From Ferrovibrio terrae_A (lineage in GTDB: Bacteria > Pseudomonadota > Alphaproteobacteria > Ferrovibrionales > Ferrovibrionaceae), in assembly GCF_943372915.1 (NCBI RefSeq), contig NZ_CALSAN010000012.1, positions 76,271-140,270 of the forward strand: DNA of 64,000 nt, given 5' to 3'. The notes beneath the pieces are model-generated. The model was not told where the DNA came from. It saw only the letters and a list, made by a program, of their open reading frames with translations, and searched no databases. The position numbers and the translations under genes are program-made. Positions within the stretch are counted from its first letter, which is position 1. Each line of letters opens with the position of its first letter. This document shows, one piece after another, positions 8,622 to 17,447 of this stretch.

Positions 8622-11600
8622 ATGAGCATCCAGGTCGCCCTGCATCACCGTACCACCTATCGCTACGACAAGCTGATCAGCCTGGGTCCGCAGGTGGTCC
8701 GGCTGCGTCCGGCGCCGCATTGCCGCACGCCGATCATCAGCTATTCGCTGAAAATCTCGCCCAAGGACCATTTCATCAACTGGCAGCAGGACCCGCAGGG
8801 CAACTATCTCGCCCGCCTGGTCTTCCCCGAGCGCACCGATCATTTCGAGGTGGTGGTGGATCTGGTCGCCGATATGGCGGTGATCAATCCCTTCGACTTC
8901 TTCCTCGAGCCGGCGGCCGAGACATATCCCTTCGAGTATGATCCCGACCTGAAGGAAGACCTGGCGCCGTTCCAGCGCGCCGATCCGCCGGGCAAGCTGC
9001 TCAGCGCTTGGCTCGCCACGGTGCCGCGCAAGGCCGATCGCACGGTCGATTTCCTGGTCGGTCTCAACCAGCGGCTTTCCAGCGAGATCAAATATCTGAT
9101 CCGGCTGGAGCCCGGCGTGCAGACCGCCGAGCAGACCCTGCAGCTGAAAAGCGGCTCCTGCCGCGATACCTCCTGGCTGCTGGTGCAGGCTTTGCGCCAT
9201 CTCGGTTTCGCCACGCGCTTTGTTTCGGGCTATCTCATTCAGCTGGTCGCCGATGTGAAGGCGCTCGATGGTCCCTCGGGGCCGACGGCCGATTTCACCG
9301 ATCTGCATGCCTGGGTCGAGGTCTACTTGCCCGGCGCCGGCTGGATCGGCCTGGACCCGACATCGGGCCTGATGGCGGGTGAGGGGCATATTCCGCTCGC
9401 GGCCACGCCCGAGCCGCAATCGGCCGCCGCGATCAGCGGCGCGATCGAGAAGGCCGAGGTCGATTTTTCCTACGACATGAAGGTGACGCGCTTCCACGAA
9501 ACGCCGCGCGTCACCAAGCCGATTGCCGATGCTGACTGGGAAAAGATGCTCAAGCTTGGCGATGTGGTCGATACGCGTCTCGCCAAGGGCGATGTGCGGC
9601 TGACCATGGGTGGCGAACCCACCTTCGTTTCCATCGACGACATGGAAGGCGCCGAATGGAACACCGCGGCGCTGGGGCCGAACAAGCGCACGCTGGCCGG
9701 CAAGCTGATCCGCCGCCTGGCCGACCGTTTCGCGCCCGGTCATCTGCTGCATTACGGCCAGGGCAAATGGTATCCGGGCGAACAGCTGCCGCGCTGGGCG
9801 CTCAGCTGCCACTGGCGCAAGGATGGCGAGCCGGTGTGGCGCGAGCGCGCGCTGCTGGCGGCCGATGAAGATGCCGGTGACGGTGCCAATGTGTCGGATG
9901 CCGATATCTTCACGGCTGCGCTGGCCGAACGGCTCCAGCTCGATCCCGGCTATCGCATCCCGGGCTTCGAGGATCTTTGGTACTACATGTGGCGCGAACG
10001 CCGCCTGCCGGTGAATGTCGACCCCTTCCAGTCGCATCTGAAGGAGCCCGAGGAACGCGCCCGCCTGGCCCGCATCTTCGAGCAGGGGCTCGACAAGGTG
10101 GTCGGCTACGCCCTGCCGCTGACGCGTGAACCCACCACCAATGGCGCCAAGCGCTGGCGGTCCGGCGCCTGGTTCTTCCGGCCGCAGACCATGTATCTGC
10201 TGCCCGGCGATTCACCGATGGGCCTGCGCCTGCCGCTGGACGCGCTGCCCTGGGTGACGGCGAAGGACTATCCCTACCAGCATGTGCCCGACACCATGCA
10301 GGACCGGCCGCCGCTGCCGCCGCATGAAGTGTTCCGCCAGGCCAACAAGGTTGTCGCCGACCGCATGCAGGCCTGGGCGCAGGCGCGCAACTATGCGGCC
10401 GCCACCGCGCCGCGCGACCAGACGCCGGTGCCGAAGAACCAGCAGTCCGATCCGTCCGTGGTGCGCACCGCCATGTGCATCGAGCCGCGCGGCGGCCTGC
10501 TGCATGTCTTCATGCCGCCGCTGGAACAGGCGGAAGACTATCTTGATCTGGTCACCGCGATTGAAGACACCGCCGCAGTGCTGAACAAGAAGGTGGTGAT
10601 CGAGGGCTATCTGCCGCCGCGCGATTCCCGCCTGCTGCATTTCAGCGTCACGCCAGATCCCGGCGTGATCGAGGTGAATATCCATCCGTCCTCCGGCTGG
10701 CGCGAGCTGGCCGAGAAGACAACCATCCTCTACGAGGAAGCGCGCCAGACCCGGCTCGGCACCGAGAAATTCATGCTCGATGGCCGCCATGTCGGCACCG
10801 GCGGCGGCAATCACGTTGTCATGGGTGCGGCGACGCCGCCCGACAGTCCCTTCCTGCGCCGGCCGGATCTGTTGCGCAGCCTGGTCGGCTACTGGCAGAA
10901 CCATCCTTCGCTGTCCTATCTGTTCTCCGGCCTCTTTATCGGCCCGACCTCGCAGCATCCGCGCGTTGATGAAGGCCGCGACGATGCACTGGTCAACCTG
11001 CAGATCGCGTTTGACCAGGTCGAACAGAATCCCAATCCGGCGCTGTGGCTGGTCGACCGCATCTTCCGCAACGTGCTGGTCGATATCACCGGCAATACCC
11101 ATCGCACCGAATTCTGCATCGACAAGCTCTATTCGCCCGATGGCCCGACTGGCCGGCTTGGACTTGTCGAGCTGCGTGCTTTCGAGATGCCGCCCGATGT
11201 GCGCATGAGTCTGGCGCAGCAGTTGTTGCTGCGCGGCCTGTTGTCGTCCTTCTGGGATAATCCCTATACGCGCAAGCCGGTGCGCTGGGGCACCCGCCTG
11301 CATGACGAATTCCTGCTGCCGCATTTCTGCCTGCAGGATTTCAACGACGTGCTGGACGATCTCAAGCAGCAGGGCCTTGGCTTCGATCCGAACTGGTTCG
11401 CCGCCCATGCCGAGTTCCGCTTCCCCAAGATCGGCGAGATGGCGGCGCGCGGCATCGAGGTGGAGCTGCGTCATGCGCTAGAGCCTTGGCATGTGCTGGG
11501 CGAAGAAGCCACCGCCGGCGGCACCGTGCGCTATGTCGACAGCTCGGTCGAGCGCATGCAGGTGAAGGTGAAGGGCCTGGTCGATGGCCGGCATGTGGTG

Positions 11601-11960
11601 GCCTGCAACGGCCGCGCCGTGCCGATGCGCGCCACCGGCGTGCCGGGCGAATATGTCGCCGGCATCCGCTACAAGGCCTGGGGGCCGCCGAGTGCCATGC
11701 ATCCCAGCATCGGTGTGCATACCCCGCTGGTGCTGGATCTGTTCGACCGCTGGACCGGCCGCTCGCTCGGCGGGAGCACATACCATGTGGCGCATCCTGG
11801 CGGACGCAACTACGACACTTTCCCGGTCAATGCCAACGAGGCCGAGGCACGCCGCCGTGCCCGCTTTTTCGCCATGGGGCATACACCGGGCAGCATGCCG
11901 GTTCCGGCCGCGCCGGTTGCTGGCGAACAGCCGCTTACCCTCGACCTGCGAACCGGTTAA
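8622..11960 (+). CDS. Transglutaminase-like DUF2126 protein
   Basis: Large cytoplasmic protein of 1112 residues. The N-terminal 90 residues are the bacterial transglutaminase N-domain, followed by a transglutaminase-like cysteine-peptidase core with C180 (SGSCRD), H229 (DLHAWVEV) and D245 (LDPTSG). From about residue 320 onward lies the DUF2126 region, beginning with MGGEPTF. Catalysis by this family has not been defined; the core suggests cleavage or transfer of amide or isopeptide bonds. It heads a three-gene plus-strand run with an ATP-grasp-alpha-E fusion and a second transglutaminase, a combination that published genomic-context work has linked to synthesis and processing of peptide-like amides. 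The start follows a GAGAGAG stretch. Confidence 0.9.
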   Translation: MSIQVALHHRTTYRYDKLISLGPQVVRLRPAPHCRTPIISYSLKISPKDHFINWQQDPQGNYLARLVFPERTDHFEVVVDLVADMAVINPFDFFLEPAAETYPFEYDPDLKEDLAPFQRADPPGKLLSAWLATVPRKADRTVDFLVGLNQRLSSEIKYLIRLEPGVQTAEQTLQLKSGSCRDTSWLLVQALRHLGFATRFVSGYLIQLVADVKALDGPSGPTADFTDLHAWVEVYLPGAGWIGLDPTSGLMAGEGHIPLAATPEPQSAAAISGAIEKAEVDFSYDMKVTRFHETPRVTKPIADADWEKMLKLGDVVDTRLAKGDVRLTMGGEPTFVSIDDMEGAEWNTAALGPNKRTLAGKLIRRLADRFAPGHLLHYGQGKWYPGEQLPRWALSCHWRKDGEPVWRERALLAADEDAGDGANVSDADIFTAALAERLQLDPGYRIPGFEDLWYYMWRERRLPVNVDPFQSHLKEPEERARLARIFEQGLDKVVGYALPLTREPTTNGAKRWRSGAWFFRPQTMYLLPGDSPMGLRLPLDALPWVTAKDYPYQHVPDTMQDRPPLPPHEVFRQANKVVADRMQAWAQARNYAAATAPRDQTPVPKNQQSDPSVVRTAMCIEPRGGLLHVFMPPLEQAEDYLDLVTAIEDTAAVLNKKVVIEGYLPPRDSRLLHFSVTPDPGVIEVNIHPSSGWRELAEKTTILYEEARQTRLGTEKFMLDGRHVGTGGGNHVVMGAATPPDSPFLRRPDLLRSLVGYWQNHPSLSYLFSGLFIGPTSQHPRVDEGRDDALVNLQIAFDQVEQNPNPALWLVDRIFRNVLVDITGNTHRTEFCIDKLYSPDGPTGRLGLVELRAFEMPPDVRMSLAQQLLLRGLLSSFWDNPYTRKPVRWGTRLHDEFLLPHFCLQDFNDVLDDLKQQGLGFDPNWFAAHAEFRFPKIGEMAARGIEVELRHALEPWHVLGEEATAGGTVRYVDSSVERMQVKVKGLVDGRHVVACNGRAVPMRATGVPGEYVAGIRYKAWGPPSAMHPSIGVHTPLVLDLFDRWTGRSLGGSTYHVAHPGGRNYDTFPVNANEAEARRRARFFAMGHTPGSMPVPAAPVAGEQPLTLDLRTG

Positions 11961-11996
11961 ACTTCCGGTCCGATTCGGACACGAAGGGCAAACCCT

Positions 11997-14615
11997 GTGA
12001 ATTCGCCCCTGCAGGCCACGGTTTCTGCCGCGATGTCTTCTTCGGCTGCGCAACCTGCCCCTGCGCCGGCCGCCAGCCGTCTGCCCAATGGCATCCCGGC
12101 CGACGCCTATGACGAGATGGTCACCGGCCAGGGCCTGATCCGCGGCCACTGGCAGCCGCTGCTCGCCACCTTGAGCGAACTCGGGCCCGCCGGCCTGGCC
12201 GAACGCGCCGAGCGCGGCCGCCAGTATCTCGAAGACGAAGGCGTCACCTACAATCTCTATGAACTGCCCGATGGCACCGGGGGCGCGATCGCGCCGCCGC
12301 TGCCCGAACAGCGGCCCTGGCGACTCGATCCGGTGCCGGTGCTGCTCTCGGCCGAGGAATGGTCTGGTATCGAGGCCGGCCTGATCCAGCGCGCGCATCT
12401 GCTCGATGCGCTGCTTCGTGATCTCTACGGGCCGATGACGCTGCTGCAGGAACAGCGCGTGCCGCCAGCGCTGGTCTATGGCCATCGCGATTTTCTGCGC
12501 GCCGCACGCCGTACCGATGGCCAACCCCAGGGCCGCATGCTGCAGCATTATGCCGCGGAGCTGGTGCGCGGCCCCGATGGCATCTGGCGCGTGATCGCCG
12601 ACCGTAGTCAGGCGCCGGCCGGGGCCGGCTATGCGCTGCAGAACCGCCGCGTGATGTCGCGCCTGCTCGGCCAGGCCCTGCGGCAGTGCCGGGTGCGGCC
12701 GCTGAATGCCTATTTCGAATACTGGCAGGCCGATCTGGGCAATCGCGCGCCGAAGCTGCAAAGCGGTGTGCAGCCCGACAATCCGCGCGTCGTGCTGCTG
12801 ACCCCGGGCCCGTATAACGAAGCCTATTTCGAGCATATCTATCTGGCGCGCGAACTGGGCGCCACATTGGTGGAAGGCGCCGACCTCACCATGCGCGAGG
12901 GCCGCATCTTCCTGAAGACGCTGGCCGGGCTGGAACCGGTCGATGTCATCATGCGGCGGCTGGATGGCGAATGGTGCGATCCGCTGGAGCTGCGTGCCGA
13001 CTCCACGCTTGGCGTCGTCGGCCTGATGCAGGCGGTGCGCGATGGCCAGGTGTCGGTCTCCAATGCCATCGGCAGCGGCCTGGCCGGCGCGCCGGCCCTG
13101 CATGCCTTCCTGCCGAAACTGTCGCAGCGCCTGCTGGGCCAGGACCTCTCCATGCCTTCCATCGCCACCTGGTGGTGCGGTCAGTCTTATGCGCTGAAGG
13201 AAGTGGAAAACAATTTCGACAAGATGGTGGTGCGCGGTGCCTATGGCCTGAACGACCAGCCCATCGTGGTCGCCAGCCTGCCGGATGCCGAGAAGGTCAG
13301 CCTGCTGGCCCAGATCAAGGCACATCCGGCCGATTACGTGGCGCAGGAACGCATCATCCCCTCGGTCTCGCCGGGTCTGGGCGAGAACGGCCTGGAACCG
13401 CAACCGATCCTGCTGCGCGTGCAGGTGGTCGCCGATGGCGACGACTATGTGGTGATGCCGGGCGGTCTGGCGCGGGTGCCGGCGCATAACGATCCCTTCG
13501 GGGCCACGCTGCAGCGCGGCGGCGTCAACAAGGATGTCTGGGTCGTTGCCAAGGACCAGTCGCCCACCGTGATCCGCGGCAGCAGCACGCGCCAGCGCCT
13601 GGCGCTGCGGCGGTCTTCCGGCACGCTGCAGAGCCGCGTCGCCGACGATCTGTTCTGGCTCGGCCGCAGCGTCGAGCGGCTGGATGACGGCGCGCGGCTT
13701 TTGCGTGCAGTTCTTTCTCGCCTGGTTGGCGAATTCGCCTCGGCTCGCGACATGGTCGAGATGGCCGTGCTGGCGCGCGCGCTCGCCCGTTGCGGCATCC
13801 TCGATCAGCGCGCCGCCGCGGCGCCGCCGGATTCGGCATTGTTCGCCGGCTCGATCACGCGCGTCTGCGGCTCCGGCCAGCTGCTGGGGCAGACACTGGA
13901 TGGCATCGAACGGCTGGCGGCGGTGTCGCGCCATCGTTTCTCGGCCGATATGTGGCGCATGTTCAACCATCTGCTGGGTGAGCTGCGCCAGAGCCGGCCG
14001 ACGGCCAATGGCGATGCCGATGCGATGCTGGAATTCTGCGACCAGATGATCCGTGCCACGGCAGCGATTGCCGGCATGCTGTCGGAGCATATGACGCGCG
14101 GCTCGGGCTGGCGCTTCATCGATTTCGGCCGCCGGCTCGAACGAGCCATTTTCATCACCCGCAGCGTCTCGGCCGCCACCACGGTGCTGGGCGCCAGCAG
14201 CGACAGTGCCTTCCGCATTGCGCTGGAGGTCAGCGATTCCACGCTCACCTACCGCCGGCGCTACCGCGCCTCGCTGCAGGCCTCGGCGGTTTTCGACCTG
14301 CTGCTGCTCGATGCCAGCAATCCCCATGCGCTGGCCTTCCAGCTGCATGCGATGGCCCAGCATCTCGATGCGATGCCCAATTCCGAAGCGCCGCCGCGCG
14401 GCAGCGACTGCCTCGCGCTCGCCCGGCCCTTCACCGACCTGGTGGCGCTGTTTGACCGCGACGAGATCAGCCGCGAAGAAATGGTGCAGCTCGCCGCCCG
14501 CCTGCGCGGCAGCCTGGATGCCGCTGGCGATGCGCTGATGGATGTGTCAGACCAGCTGTCGCGCACCTATTTCAGCCATGTGCAGGTCGCGCGCTCCTTC
14601 GGTTTCGGGTCTTAA
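11997..14615 (+). CDS. Circularly permuted type 2 ATP-grasp protein fused to an alpha-E domain
   Basis: Predicted amide-bond-forming ligase. The GTG start follows GAAGGG at 11983-11988 with an eight-base gap and gives 872 residues. Residues about 80-545 are the circularly permuted ATP-grasp region (DUF404/407), with the typical VYGHRDFLR, TPGPYNEAYFEH and SNAIGSGLAGAPALHAFLP stretches. Residues about 560-865 are the helical alpha-E domain (DUF403), beginning with LFWLGRSVERLD. The two domains are separate proteins in many bacteria and fused in others. It lies 36 bases after the DUF2126 gene and 2 bases before the second transglutaminase gene, so the three are almost surely one operon. The substrate is unknown. 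Confidence 0.9.
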   Translation: MNSPLQATVSAAMSSSAAQPAPAPAASRLPNGIPADAYDEMVTGQGLIRGHWQPLLATLSELGPAGLAERAERGRQYLEDEGVTYNLYELPDGTGGAIAPPLPEQRPWRLDPVPVLLSAEEWSGIEAGLIQRAHLLDALLRDLYGPMTLLQEQRVPPALVYGHRDFLRAARRTDGQPQGRMLQHYAAELVRGPDGIWRVIADRSQAPAGAGYALQNRRVMSRLLGQALRQCRVRPLNAYFEYWQADLGNRAPKLQSGVQPDNPRVVLLTPGPYNEAYFEHIYLARELGATLVEGADLTMREGRIFLKTLAGLEPVDVIMRRLDGEWCDPLELRADSTLGVVGLMQAVRDGQVSVSNAIGSGLAGAPALHAFLPKLSQRLLGQDLSMPSIATWWCGQSYALKEVENNFDKMVVRGAYGLNDQPIVVASLPDAEKVSLLAQIKAHPADYVAQERIIPSVSPGLGENGLEPQPILLRVQVVADGDDYVVMPGGLARVPAHNDPFGATLQRGGVNKDVWVVAKDQSPTVIRGSSTRQRLALRRSSGTLQSRVADDLFWLGRSVERLDDGARLLRAVLSRLVGEFASARDMVEMAVLARALARCGILDQRAAAAPPDSALFAGSITRVCGSGQLLGQTLDGIERLAAVSRHRFSADMWRMFNHLLGELRQSRPTANGDADAMLEFCDQMIRATAAIAGMLSEHMTRGSGWRFIDFGRRLERAIFITRSVSAATTVLGASSDSAFRIALEVSDSTLTYRRRYRASLQASAVFDLLLLDASNPHALAFQLHAMAQHLDAMPNSEAPPRGSDCLALARPFTDLVALFDRDEISREEMVQLAARLRGSLDAAGDALMDVSDQLSRTYFSHVQVARSFGFGS

Positions 14616-14617
14616 AG

Positions 14618-15502
14618 ATGCGCTACCGCCTGCGTCACACCACGTCTTACAGCTATTCCTGGGCGGTCGATATCTCGCACCATATGCTGCATCTGGCGTT
14701 GCCCAACCTGCCGCGCCAGCGCGTCAAGACCTGCACGGTCAGCACCAGCCCATCGGCCGGTCGCATGTCGGAACAGCAGGATCATTTCGGCAATCGTGTC
14801 GCCTATCTCACGCTGGGCGAATCGCATACCCGTTTCGATGTCGAGCTGCGCGCCGAGGTCGAGGTCGATCCGGTGCAGGCGCCGGATGCAGACAGCACGC
14901 CGTCCTGGGAAAGCGTGCGCGACATGCTGGCGGGCGACGGCTTCCCCGTGCCGGTGGCCGAGAGCGAATTCGTACATGACTCGCCGATGGCAATGCCAAG
15001 CGACGAGGTGCTGCAATACGGGCTTGCCAGTTTCACGCCCGGCCGCCCGGTGCTGGCGGCGGCGCGTGACTTGACGGCGCGCATCTTCAAGGATTTCCGC
15101 TACGATCCGGCTGCAACCGAAATCTTCACCCCGGTGGCCGTGGTGATGCAGAAGCGCGCCGGCGTCTGCCAGGATTTCGCCCATCTGGAAATCGCCATGC
15201 TGCGCGGCCTGGGGCTCGCTGCGCGCTATGTCTCTGGCTATATCCGCACGCTGCGTGCCACGGATGCACCGGGTAGCGGCCTGCGTGGCGCCGATGCCAG
15301 CCATGCCTGGATCAGCGTCTGGTGCGGACCCGATCACGGTTGGATCGATCTCGATCCCACCAACAACCTGATCTGCTCGGACGAGCATGTCACCGCCGCC
15401 ATCGGCCGCGATTACGGCGATATCAGCCCGGTGCGCGGCGTGGTGCTGGGCGGCGGGCCGCATCGCATCGGCGTCGCGGTCGAACTGCTGCCGCTGCTGT
15501 AG
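14618..15502 (+). CDS. Transglutaminase-like cysteine protease/transferase
   Basis: Second transglutaminase-fold protein of the module, 294 residues. It has the bacterial transglutaminase N-domain (residues 1-85) and a core with catalytic C184 (GVCQDFAH), H229 (ASHAWISV) and D246 (DLDPTNN). No signal peptide or membrane segment is seen, so it should be cytoplasmic. The start lies two bases after the ATP-grasp stop. In similar operons a partner of this type is thought to hydrolyse or rearrange the amide bonds formed by the ATP-grasp protein; that role is inferred from context, not shown. A proteasome-like hydrolase often found nearby in other genomes is absent here. Confidence 0.9.
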   Translation: MRYRLRHTTSYSYSWAVDISHHMLHLALPNLPRQRVKTCTVSTSPSAGRMSEQQDHFGNRVAYLTLGESHTRFDVELRAEVEVDPVQAPDADSTPSWESVRDMLAGDGFPVPVAESEFVHDSPMAMPSDEVLQYGLASFTPGRPVLAAARDLTARIFKDFRYDPAATEIFTPVAVVMQKRAGVCQDFAHLEIAMLRGLGLAARYVSGYIRTLRATDAPGSGLRGADASHAWISVWCGPDHGWIDLDPTNNLICSDEHVTAAIGRDYGDISPVRGVVLGGGPHRIGVAVELLPLL

Positions 15503-15569
15503 TCAAGCTGGTCGGGCGCCGACGGCGCACCATATCCTCTGCGGGCGAGATACGTTTTCTGGAGGACGG

Positions 15570-15899
15570 ATGCCGAGCCATTTACCCTACACGGCGCGCA
15601 CCAAGACCGGCGATGTCTTCGAGATCAGCTTCCCGCTGCATCGCGAAACGGGCTCACCGGTGCGGGTGTCGCAGTTGCTGACGGCGCTGCTCGAAACCCT
15701 GGACCGTGAGATCGGCTTGCTGGGCGAAACCAGCAATGGCGATGTGCTGCAGGCCCTCGCCATGGCCACCGCGATCCGCACGGCCATGATCCATGCCCCG
15801 GGGCCGGTCACCGCGCGGCTCGCCGCCGATCTGCTCGCCACCGCCCAGTCCGCCATGGAGCGGGCGGAACGCCACAGTCCGCAGGCCGGTCATGCCTGA
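15570..15899 (+). CDS. Hypothetical protein, 109 residues
   Basis: Not recognised. The ATG at 15570 sits four bases after GGAGG (15561-15565), which decides the start. The product has a short beta-like N-terminus (about residues 1-30) followed by predicted helices (about 30-109) rich in Ala and Leu, with no signal peptide, cysteine or membrane segment. The gene begins 67 bases after the transglutaminase stop and overlaps the next gene's start by eight bases, so it is probably cotranscribed with the downstream SDR gene. It is supported as a gene by the ribosome-binding site, tight packing and normal composition. Confidence 0.65.
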   Translation: MPSHLPYTARTKTGDVFEISFPLHRETGSPVRVSQLLTALLETLDREIGLLGETSNGDVLQALAMATAIRTAMIHAPGPVTARLAADLLATAQSAMERAERHSPQAGHA

Positions 15900-16620
15900 T
15901 CGCGCACCGATCGTCATCATTGGTGCAACCGGTGGAGTGGGTTCGGCCTTGGCGCGCCGGCTGCATGCCGGCGGATATCCGCTGCATCTGATCGCCCGCG
16001 ATACCGACCGGCTCTCGGCCCTCGCCGGCGAACTCGCCGCCGGGCAGGCTGTCGCCGATGTGCTCGATGAAGCCGGCCTCGCCGCCGCGATCACGGCGGC
16101 CGGGCCCGCCATTGCCGGGCTCGCCTATTGTGTCGGTTCGATCGATCTGGCACCGCTGCGCGCGGTCACTTCGGCGACCATGCTGCAGGCGTTCCGGCTC
16201 AATACACTGGGGGCCGCGCTGTCCGTTCAGGCAGCGCAGGCGGCGCTCAAGCAGGCCGGCGGCAGCGTCGTCCTGTTTTCTTCAGTGGCTGTCGCCCAGG
16301 GCTTTGCCAATCATGCGGTGATCTCGGCCGCGAAAGGCGGCGTCGAGGCGCTCGCCGTGGCGTTGGCCGCCGAACTCGCTCCCGATATCCGCGTCAATGT
16401 CGTGGCACCCAGCCTGACTCGCACCCCACTGGCAGCCAAGCTTACCGGCAATGATGCGATGGCGAAGGCGATTGCCGCGCTGCACGCGATCCCGCGTCTG
16501 GGTGAAGCAGATGATATTGCTGCCGTTACCGCTTTTCTGCTGTCACCGGATGCTGGCTGGGTCACCGGCCAGGTGATCGGTGTCGATGGCGGGCGGTCAC
16601 GCCTGCGCACCAAGGGGTGA
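15892..16620 (+). CDS. SDR family protein lacking the canonical catalytic tyrosine
   Basis: Short-chain dehydrogenase/reductase fold of 242 residues. The nucleotide-binding GATGGVGS motif is at residues 11-18 and the serine region (LFSSVAVAQG) at 130-131. The usual YxxxK is IxxxK here: K148 is present but position 144 is Ile (ISAAKGG). I recall similar ISAAKG sequences in homologues, so this may be a subfamily feature and not decay. Without the tyrosine, ordinary carbonyl reduction would be impaired; a binding role or altered chemistry is possible. The ATG overlaps the end of the preceding small gene, and the DUF3429 gene follows four bases after the stop. Confidence 0.82.
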   Translation: MPDRAPIVIIGATGGVGSALARRLHAGGYPLHLIARDTDRLSALAGELAAGQAVADVLDEAGLAAAITAAGPAIAGLAYCVGSIDLAPLRAVTSATMLQAFRLNTLGAALSVQAAQAALKQAGGSVVLFSSVAVAQGFANHAVISAAKGGVEALAVALAAELAPDIRVNVVAPSLTRTPLAAKLTGNDAMAKAIAALHAIPRLGEADDIAAVTAFLLSPDAGWVTGQVIGVDGGRSRLRTKG

Positions 16621-16624
16621 TGCC

Positions 16625-17059
16625 ATGATGCGCCGATCGCACCAGATTCCCCGCATTGCTCTCCTATTGGGAGCTGCCGGCGCATTGCCTTTCCTGCTGC
16701 TGGCCGCGGCCACCGTGCTGGCGCCGCCGCCCTACAGCTTCACCGCTGAACTCCTGCTCACCGGGTATGGAATCGCCATCCTCAGCTTCATGGGCGGCGT
16801 GCATTGGGGCCTGGCGATGCGCGACGGGCGCGCGGCGCAATACGGCGTCAGCGTGCTGGCTGCGCTCTATGCCTGGCCGGCGCTGCTGCTTGGCACGGCC
16901 GGCGGCTGGCTCTATCTCTCCGCCGGCTTCGTGCTGCTGCTCGGTTTCGATGCCTGGATTCAGCGGCAGGACTGGACGACCGCATGGTATCTGCGCCTGC
17001 GCCTGCCGCTCAGCCTGGCCGCTATCGGCAGCCTCGGGTTGGCGGCGCTGCTGCGCTAG
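16625..17059 (+). CDS. DUF3429 family membrane protein
   Basis: Small inner-membrane protein of 144 residues with about five hydrophobic segments. It matches the DUF3429 family through its LLGAAGALPFLLLA start, the MGGVHWGLAM motif between segments two and three, and the FDAWIQRQDW stretch. Function is unknown for the family. The ATG lies four bases downstream of the SDR stop, so the genes are coupled. Its last four bases overlap the end of the convergent hpxZ gene; there is no room for an intrinsic terminator between them. Confidence 0.8.
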   Translation: MMRRSHQIPRIALLLGAAGALPFLLLAAATVLAPPPYSFTAELLLTGYGIAILSFMGGVHWGLAMRDGRAAQYGVSVLAALYAWPALLLGTAGGWLYLSAGFVLLLGFDAWIQRQDWTTAWYLRLRLPLSLAAIGSLGLAALLR

Positions 17060-17439
17060 GCCGGTTCCTGCAGCAGGCTGACATGGGCGCTGACCACGCG
17101 CCAGCCCTCGGGTGTGCGGATCCAGGTCTGGCTCTGGCGCCCGGTCTTGGTGGAGTTGGCGCGTTTGAATTCGGTATTCGCGGTGGCGAAGTCGCGGCCA
17201 TAGGTGGTGATGCGGGTGTTGTAGATCTCGCGCTCCAGGCCCACTGAGGGCCGGCCGGCGCGAAAGGCCATGATCTCGTCGTAGCTGTGCAGGTTTTCGG
17301 TCACGCCATAGCGCATGGTCAGCGGGCTGTTATGGAACAGTTCATCCAGCACGGCGACATCATTGCTGGTCAGCGCCTTTTCATAACGCATGAACACGGC
17401 GGTCACTTCGGCCACCACTTCGGGAATGTTGATATCCAT
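17056..17439 (-). CDS. hpxZ: Oxalurate catabolism protein HpxZ / AtzH-like
   Basis: SnoaL/NTF2-like fold protein of 127 residues of the DUF3225 (AtzH-like) family. Recognisable stretches are VFMRYEKALTSNDV near the N-terminus, FHNSPLTMRYGVTENLHSYDEI, FRAGRP and the C-terminal GRQSQTWIRTPEGWRVVSAHVS. Family members are encoded with AtzE/HpxY amidases in oxalurate and cyanuric-acid catabolism, where they are thought to support or complete amidase activity. It is the last gene of the minus-strand ABC/atz operon, eight bases after the atzE stop, which fits that role. Either name, HpxZ or AtzH, could apply. Confidence 0.85.
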   Translation of the reverse strand: MDINIPEVVAEVTAVFMRYEKALTSNDVAVLDELFHNSPLTMRYGVTENLHSYDEIMAFRAGRPSVGLEREIYNTRITTYGRDFATANTEFKRANSTKTGRQSQTWIRTPEGWRVVSAHVSLLQEPA

Positions 17440-17447
17440 GAAATCCT

